Shown here: positions 57,920 to 64,000 of the stretch, in pieces
Numbering within the stretch: the first letter of the stretch is position 1
How the letters are laid out: each line of letters opens with the position of its first letter
DNA from: Isoetes taiwanensis
Taxonomy: Eukaryota; Streptophyta; Lycopodiopsida; Isoetales; Isoetaceae
Assembly: GCA_021234155.1 (NCBI GenBank)
Contig: JAJEKV010000011.1
Span: forward strand, 8,479,132 to 8,543,131
Direction of reading: 5' to 3'
DNA length: 64,000 nt
The notes under the pieces: model-generated
Databases searched by the model: none
Told to the model about the DNA's origin: nothing
The model's input: only the letters and a program-made list of their open reading frames with translations
Made by a program: the position numbers and the translations under genes

Positions 57920-58345
57920 AAAATCCCCCTTAAACCCCCTTTGGTTTGGGTGCATATTCACACGGAGGGTTACTCCGGGCAACGAGAGCTGTCGGATGGG
58001 CATATTTGCCCTTTATTCCAAGATCTGGACCGTACATAGCGATCCTCGTTTGTGGGGTATGCATGTACAAGTTTTTGTATACTGTATATTAAAGTTTGCA
58101 AAATACTATAAGATTTGAGAGAATGTACTTAATGGTGTTAATTTTGTACATACATTGTAAATATATTTTTGGGGCTCTCGCTGTCCTACGTAACCCCCCG
58201 TGTGAATATGCACCCAAACCAAAGGGGGTTTAAGGGGGATTTTAATTTAAATGTGTTAAATGTAATAGTTTATATTAATAATGTTAATGATAGTTGTGTG
58301 TTGATTATTATATTAAAAAAAAAATTTGGGCCCTTCGGGCCCTAA
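57920..58345 (-). mobile_element. MITE-like element with GC hairpin, copy 2 (both inverted blocks)
   Basis: Inverted blocks of about 50 bases, AAAATCCCCCTTAAACCCCC to TATTCACACGG and its reverse, bound 57920-58243. An AT-rich arm and the hairpin GGGCCCTTCGGGCCC (58329-58343) follow on the right. The inner region contains CCTCGTTTGTGGGGTATGCA, shared with the copies at 8.0 and 62.1 kb. No coding capacity. Confidence 0.78.
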
Positions 58346-58448
58346 CTAAAGGTGGGTCTAAACATTAATTACAAGCACAATAACATCAAGACAAACAAAT
58401 TATTTCCATTGCATACCAAGAGTCGCCCAAATATACGCAAACACACTG

Positions 58449-58672
58449 TTATAAAATGGGCAAAAACAATAATATCATAAGGTTTACTGAAAGGGGCCAT
58501 GGCGCCCAATATAAAGCACAATTTGGCATTGGCATTCCATTATAAGTCTGAAGCACTTCCTTAATAGTCCTTTCAGGTCTGAACTTAGGGCTACTGGCAG
58601 GCTCCTGTTCAATCTTCTTCAAAACATCCATGCCCTCCACAACTTTTCCAAAAACAACATGCTTCCTGCATA
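58449..58672 (-). pseudogene. Cyclophilin (peptidyl-prolyl isomerase) exon fragment
   Basis: After a TATGCAG acceptor the minus strand encodes KHVVFGKVVEGMDVLKKIEQ, the last helix-strand region of the cyclophilin domain. The usual ending (VKIxDCGE) is replaced by EPASSPKFRPERTIKEVLQT and then a hydrophobic run to a stop at 58449. No other cyclophilin exon (FLMANAG, GSQFF) was found upstream within the window. It could be a stray exon, a captured fragment or the last exon of a gene with long introns. Confidence 0.6.
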
Positions 58673-59196
58673 TTAACCATTAATCATTAGGACTAAGAAA
58701 ATAGAAAATTTTAATAACGAACCACCATCATTGTTAAATACAAAATGGATATCAATGTCAGGCATTTGCACATCCTCTACTGAAGTTAAAGCAAATTAAT
58801 GCCAGTGTTTTAAATGCCAAAGGGATCCAATAATGTGAGCTTTTAAGCAGAAAAGTATATCAAAATAACTCAGGTAAGGACAGAACATTCCAAACATCAA
58901 AACACCGTCACTAAAACAGGGTGTGGTGTGGTAAAAAGAAACAAACAACAGCTTCTTCTACATGAAGTGCCAGTATTGGTAACACCTTATATAACAGAAT
59001 CAAGTGGCTGTACATGGATTCATCACTTAATAACAAGTACTCTAATAAATTCACTCAATAACAGGCCATAGCAAGGTCAACTATGACTAGTAAAAATAAA
59101 TTACTACAGTTACCTTGCAACTATAAGGGGTTTGCTTGTTACATTCTGTAAAAATGACAACAGCAACACTAGGCAGTATCAGAAAATTAAACAGGT

Positions 59197-59505
59197 TTAC
59201 TTATATGACTGTAATGCTCCAGCAGCTGAAACTGCGGAATCAGACGGTCTCAAAGGCTCGAACTCGATCACCAAACCCACATCAATCCGATGCATAATTG
59301 CATAAAAAGGCTTACCCGAACTCTTATAATGAACAGAAATTGGATTTAACATACTCACATCCACTGCCTCTGCAGCCTTCTCCAGAGATGCGGAACAATG
59401 CCCGGGCATCAGTGCCAATTCCTAAAATATCTTGCTGGCCCATACTAGGCATGGCTTGGGGCATCAAATTCAACATTTCAGGGGCATTTTCACTATATGC
59501 TTGCA
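59197..59505 (-). pseudogene. Phytochrome N-terminal PAS fragment
   Basis: The minus strand encodes [20 protein letters not shown], then [16 protein letters not shown]. After a small deletion with frame change comes [36 protein letters not shown] and SDSAVSAAGALQSYK followed by TAA. This is the PAS region just before the chromophore-binding GAF domain of plant phytochromes. The GAF cysteine, the PHY domain and everything else are absent. It is a relic of about 300 bases, lying antisense to the remnant at 59490-60235. Confidence 0.88.
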
Positions 59506-60235
59506 GAGATAATGAAGGTCCATTGATAAATATTGGTGGGAAAGATGAAGGATCAGAATGCGAGCGTTCTATGGTTAGTAAAGAAGCTGAATGTACAATG
59601 ATGAATATTGAAGAGGAATCAGAGTGTGAGGTTGCAGAGGTGTGTTCTTTAGCTGAAATTAATGGGCTCTTGGATACATATGGAGGGCATCTTGAAAGTG
59701 GTGCTGATGGTATAGAACAATATCAACAGGATATTGATAACCTGAGCAGCAAATCTGTGTCCTCTGAGATAGAAGCTACCTGTCACACACCTCGTGCTTG
59801 TTCCATGGCGCCAATTTTGTTGAGTGGACCATCTGACAATGGAAAACTGCTTTGTGGTATCACGAATGGCAACTCGATTACTTTGGTTCTCCTAATTCAG
59901 CAAAGGTGGGCATGGTAAATAGAAATGACGAGTTTGATCAGCGCCCATCTGAAAATCCTACAACATCTACATCCAGAATCGTAAATACATTAAAAGAGCA
60001 TGTTTCAGAAATAGAGCATATAAAGGTCATGGAGCAGTCATCAGTTGTGAAAGTTTCACCGCATGCAAAGCCCTTGTTTGCTCGTGGTTTTCTGGATAAG
60101 TCTTCAAATGGCAAATCACCGACAGTAAACTTGAAAAAGGGATCAAGAGTTCTCCCTATCGCCCATGAATAGTTCTGCAAGGCCAGCAGCATCTTGGATT
60201 AAACCAGGATTTCTAGACGTTCAATGGTTCCCTTA
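59490..60235 (+). pseudogene. Unrecognised coding remnant, plus strand
   Basis: An open stretch with coding character: an acidic, serine-rich part ([32 protein letters not shown]), a frame change near 59905, then SVVKVSPHAKPLFARGFLDK and SRVLPIAHE. After one stop comes SSARPAASWIKPGFLD. The paired motifs ARGFLDKS and KPGFLD are distinctive, but I cannot name the family. Two interruptions argue for a pseudogene or for introns I did not resolve. Confidence 0.4.
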
Positions 60236-60428
60236 AAACTGCCCTCCTCCACAGCCAACATATAGCCGAACGATTGAATCAATCCACCTCGCGGGCATGC
60301 TTTCCAAGTTGGAGCCTTTGCTACATGCCAAATCCGGAACCCTAATATTAACCTATATTTGAAACCTAAACTAAAAAAACACGCAAACAATAAAAGCCCC
60401 ACAACCACACGATTTTGCCTCTTCTTTA

Positions 60429-61282
60429 AAATCAATGGCTAATAAATGGGTGCACTCTAGAAATACCGTTTAGTACGTCCACGTGAATACGCCCGTGAAA
60501 TCATATGAAAACCATGCCAAAAAGCGTATAAAATCACAAAAAAAACCCCCTATTATAATGCTACATATTTTATATCGTACAACATTATAAGATACACCAT
60601 GCTTGATGGCAGTTTCAAATGCAAGTAAATATCGCGTAAACATAAGGGGTTCTACCTCTATCCAAATGAAGATCAGAAGATGATTCCACATCAAAGAAGA
60701 AAGCTATAAATGATAAAGAATATATAAAAAAATATGCCAATGCAGATCTGAGAACAAATCAAAAGGATCAAAATGAAAGAGCAAGTGACCTTTGACCTTT
60801 TAAGCATTGAGAGCAAATCTTTCTTTATAAAACTAAAGCAACCTCCAAATTTGCAAAACAGCAAGTTGACCCTCACCCCTGCAAAGGCACAGTTTAAACT
60901 CATAGTATTGTACAAAACGATACAATATTTACAATATAATGCAATATGCTGGATTAAGTGGATCTCACTTAAAGCATAGTCGAGTCTCTGGTTCATAAAA
61001 ATTAAAGTAACAATCAAATTTTAGTCATCCTCTATCTTTTTTTTTTTGGCTTAAAGCATAGTCAAGTCTCTGATTCACAAAAATTAATGTAAGAATCTAA
61101 GTCTAATCATCCTCTAGGATTTTGGAGCCTATCTAATTGAATATGTAGCATAATAATAGGGGGTTTTCTTTGTGTTTTTGTACGCTTTTTACTAAGGTTT
61201 TCCTATGATTTCGTGATGTATTCAAATGGATGTACTAATGCGTACATCTAGAGTGCACCATTTCTGAGCCATTGATTTTAGC
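60429..61282. mobile_element. Non-autonomous DNA-transposon-like element with long inverted ends
   Basis: The left end (60429-60575) and the reverse complement of the right end (61135-61282) share AAAATCAATGGCT, TGCACTCTAGA, a TTTAGTAC/ATTAGTAC word, GAAATCATA, AAAAGCGTA, AACCCCCTATTAT and GCTACATATT. That is about 150 bases per end at roughly 80% by eye. The inside (about 560 bases) has no supported gene. The same end occurs alone at 5580-5752. No clear target duplication. Confidence 0.7.
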
Positions 61283-61296
61283 CTTTTTTTTTTCAA

Positions 61297-61475
61297 ATGG
61301 TCAACAACCAATGGCTCACAACAAAAGCCCTTTTTTTGTGCGTGTGGTGCATAATGGTCAACAACCAATGGCTCACAACAAAAGTCCTTTTTTTGTGCGT
61401 GTGGTGCATAATGATCAACAACCAATGGCTCACAACAAAAGCCCTCTTTTTTTGTGTGTGGTGCATAATGGGCAC
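61297..61475 (+). repeat. 58-bp tandem repeat, three units
   Basis: GGTCAACAACCAATGGCTCA, then CAACAAAAGCCC, a T run, and GTGCGTGTGGTGCATAAT, repeat three times with period 58. Each unit contains CCAATGGCT, resembling the outer tip of the adjacent inverted-repeat element, so the array may have grown from that tip. Confidence 0.92.
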
Positions 61476-62123
61476 ATGAAGGGCTTGAAGGGCGCATGTA
61501 GTGCAGTTTCCCCGCCGGCAACACATTTCTTATAATAACTTTTGATCCAGAGCTCTGTTTCAGATGATTTTTATTGCGTTGGAAAGCTCTTTCTGAGATC
61601 TTTTTGATAGTGAATGATATGGATATGTTTGGTTAAGTTATCTATGCTAAAACAGCAATTTTTCGGCCGGGTTTGGTAGGCTTTCACATCCTACAAAGGC
61701 GATTAATCTGAGGATTGCGCTATTGGATATTGTTTTATGGCTTTCTCGAATGAAGCTTGCAAAAAATTACCATGCATTTCTAGATTTTGAGGCAATTATT
61801 AAGCAAATTCAAGGCTTCTAGATCCTTGTGCTAACAAGCGAGAAAAGTTTCCTACTTTGGTTTCTCACCACAAGAATCCATGGAGGCCAAATTTCTTTGT
61901 TAAATTCGGTTGAAAAATGTTTGTGTATGGGTGTTGCAAACTTTATCACTTTCAAAATAATGGGATCAATCTGCTCTATCTTTATGGTAACTTTTACTTA
62001 TGTTCTATTTGTTTTATTGTGATGAAATTCAAAAGCTACAGGTGATGAAAGCCTCAAATGAATTCTAGTTTTTTTGGTTTGAACTCTAAAAATTTTTGTC
62101 ACGGGGGGGAGGGGTGGCGTCCC
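61476..62123. other. No gene recognised
   Basis: AT-rich sequence without supported reading frames or RNA genes. A C/G run (GGGGGGGAGGGG) lies just before the next MITE copy. Confidence 0.45.
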
Positions 62124-62520
62124 TAAGGCCCGAAGGGGCCAAAAATTTTTTTTTGCAACACAAACCATTAACATCCAGCATATAAAAATTAAATTCCCCA
62201 ACACATAACAACCATTGACATTAACAACCAACACATAACTACCATTGACATTAATTAACACAACCATTGGGCCCAACACATTTAAATTAAAATCCCCCTT
62301 AAACCCCCTTTGGTTTGGGTGCATATTCACAGGGGGATGGACGTAGAACAGAGAGCTGTTGGATAGGCATATTCACCCCTTATTCCTTAATCTACACCGT
62401 ATGTAAAGTTCCTCGTTTGTGGGGTATGCAAGTACAAAATTTGCTATACTGTATAACAAGATTCGCAAAATACTATAAGATTCCAAGCGGAATACTATAT
62501 GGTGTTGATTTCGTACAAAG
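62124..62520 (+). mobile_element. MITE-like element with GC hairpin, copy 3
   Basis: Begins with AAGGCCCGAAGGGGCC and a run of T. Then comes an ACACAACCATT-rich arm, the block CCCCCTTTGGTTTGGGTGCA at about 62304-62323, and the inner region CCTCGTTTGTGGGGTATGCA to ATACTATATGGTGTTGATTT. It matches copies 1 and 2 module by module. The second inverted block is missing, as in copy 1. Confidence 0.72.
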
Positions 62521-63882
62521 CTGATAGAAGATCAAGCTATATTTCAAAACCACTAAAACTGTAAAAAGAAACTCCCTCCCCTTATTTTCCGGTTCCTGAG
62601 CAAGCTTGAGAATATCATGACCAAATTTCCATGAATTAGATACCAAAATTGCACATTTGCAACCATAGAGATTCATGTATGGATGCAGGATATGCTCATA
62701 TTATTATGTTAAAACATCTAAATTATCTTGCAAAAAAAGACATAATAGCCTTAATAAACAGAGTTGAGAGATTACCTGAGCCCATCTCAGCAAACCCATC
62801 TTCAAAATGGTTGGTATGCCATTCTTCAAACCCTTCCATCACAATAAAGAATGAAGTGATATCAGATAGGTGGTTTCTCACCTTTACATGATAAGATGAA
62901 CAACAGAAGATGAAGCCCACAAACCTTGAGAAGAATAACCACTTACTGGGGTCATTCCAAATCAAATCATCATCAGTTCAAACAAAGAATAAGAGCAAAT
63001 GATAGAAGATGGGTTCACCTTCTTGCACAATGGTGAAGCGACCTGGCATGATGCTTTGGGGTACAGAGCAAGCTCTTCCATTCCAGTGCCAAATCCCTTC
63101 AACGAAAATGGAGCAAGGCCCAAGAGCACCCACAACTTCCTTGGGCTCACCCCGGAGATGTTGTGCAGGAAGAAGGAATTGAAGAAGAGTAAAAAACGTG
63201 TAGGAAGAGTGCATCAAATAAGAGCTGCGCCATACCAAAATAGGAAAAAAGGCATGCAAAAATAAAAACATGCAGAACCAAAAACTTTTGCCAGGTTTTA
63301 TTTCAAATGGTTTACCTATGACCCGAGCTTTTTTCCTTTGTGAACTCTTCTTTTCCATGACACAGAGTTGCAAGGATGAGCTTGTGATGCTGCTCTTGTT
63401 TGCAGGAGACGACCAACGACCCCAAGCTGCTAATGAATGGGTCGTGCAAGTTTGAAAATAGAAAAAGTAAGAGAAGAAAAGGATCATCGGTACAGATTCG
63501 TTTAGAACAAATAACTATGGACATGTAACTTGCAGTGCCATTACTTTCCATCCATTATCTTCAAGGATCGCTCAAGACTTCCCAAAAGTCCTAATGAAGC
63601 AATAACCTGCAATTTTCGTATCAGAAAGAGCGAAAAGCATTTTTCAAAAACTGTAACTTGCAATATCGTTACTCTGCATCCATAACCTTAGAGGGAGAAG
63701 TCGACCGTGAGACAGACAGGAAATGCAACTCCAGGTGCTCTCGGTATTTGAGAGACAGGAAGCAAGGTTTGAAAAAAATTCAAATTTTGCAGGGATAGCG
63801 CAGGCATCCCGCAAGGGGAAAGGGAACGCCGCATGTATGCGGTGTTCCCTTGCACAGTTCCCAACCTCATGTCAAAATTAAA
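62521..63882. other. No gene recognised with confidence
   Basis: Several open frames exist. The plus-strand one at 62999-63265 (HNGEATWHDALGYRASSSIP, then STHNFLGLTPEML) has a coding look, but I cannot assign it, and no consistent exons were found around it. Confidence 0.35.
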
Positions 63883-64000
63883 AAGAAGATGTTTCACATA
63901 TTTCTTATACACATTTAGTACCCTGTTTTCTCTTCATAGCAACTTTTATATAAATGTTTGCTATGGGGACTTAAACCCTTGACCTTCCACCACACACCCA
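63883..64000 (-). mobile_element. SINE-like tRNA-derived sequence, cut by window end
   Basis: The reverse strand reads TGGGTGTGTGGTGG, then GGTTTAAGTCCC (B-box-like). Further on comes CTAAATGTGTATAAGAAATA TGTGAAACAT, the same motif as at 46591-46620. Confidence 0.4.

Noticed and set aside
62978-63487. 169-residue minus-strand frame
   Set aside because: Hydrophobic and low-complexity, no recognisable domain, and the opposite strand looks equally coding.

Overview
The window is nuclear DNA of a land plant with a large, repeat-rich genome. Three things point there: a complete plant-type exocyst gene with very long introns, Ty1/copia elements primed by initiator-Met tRNA, and plant-only gene fragments (phytochrome, plant receptor kinase, hevein-type peptide). 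The species cannot be read from the sequence. Intron size and transposon load would suit a fern, a gymnosperm or another large plant genome.

The main result is a SEC5 exocyst gene on the minus strand (14388-43391, about 29 kb). I resolved 21 exons, and nearly all splice phases agree. Its 7.5-kb intron 20 holds a very young copia element (16040-21157, matching 286-bp LTRs, target duplication CAGCC). Its 8.2-kb intron 12 holds an older, decayed copia element (29072-34239, target duplication GAATG). Exons 4 and 5 carry three apparent single-base losses. These are either consensus errors or real damage.

Left of SEC5 (1-14.4 kb): a minus-strand unrecognised multi-exon gene interrupted by a stop and a (GGT)n array; a LINE-type 3' tail; a Ty3/gypsy RNase H fragment; a 78-bp tandem duplication; a small secreted hevein-like peptide gene; a receptor-kinase pseudogene; a hairpin-bearing MITE-like element; and a 2.7-kb foldback-like structure whose inside is a degenerate satellite that switches strand halfway.

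Right of SEC5 (43.4-64 kb): a CACTA transposase remnant, an LTR end with its primer-binding site, a 5'-truncated LINE fused to a third copia element (minus, 47716-52972), a three-unit repeat with telomere-like motifs, and a longer LINE of the same family (54080-56750) inserted in that repeat. Beyond 57.9 kb come MITE-like elements, a cyclophilin exon fragment, a phytochrome fragment, an unrecognised plus-strand coding remnant and short tandem repeats. Apart from SEC5 and the small peptide gene, no gene here looks intact.
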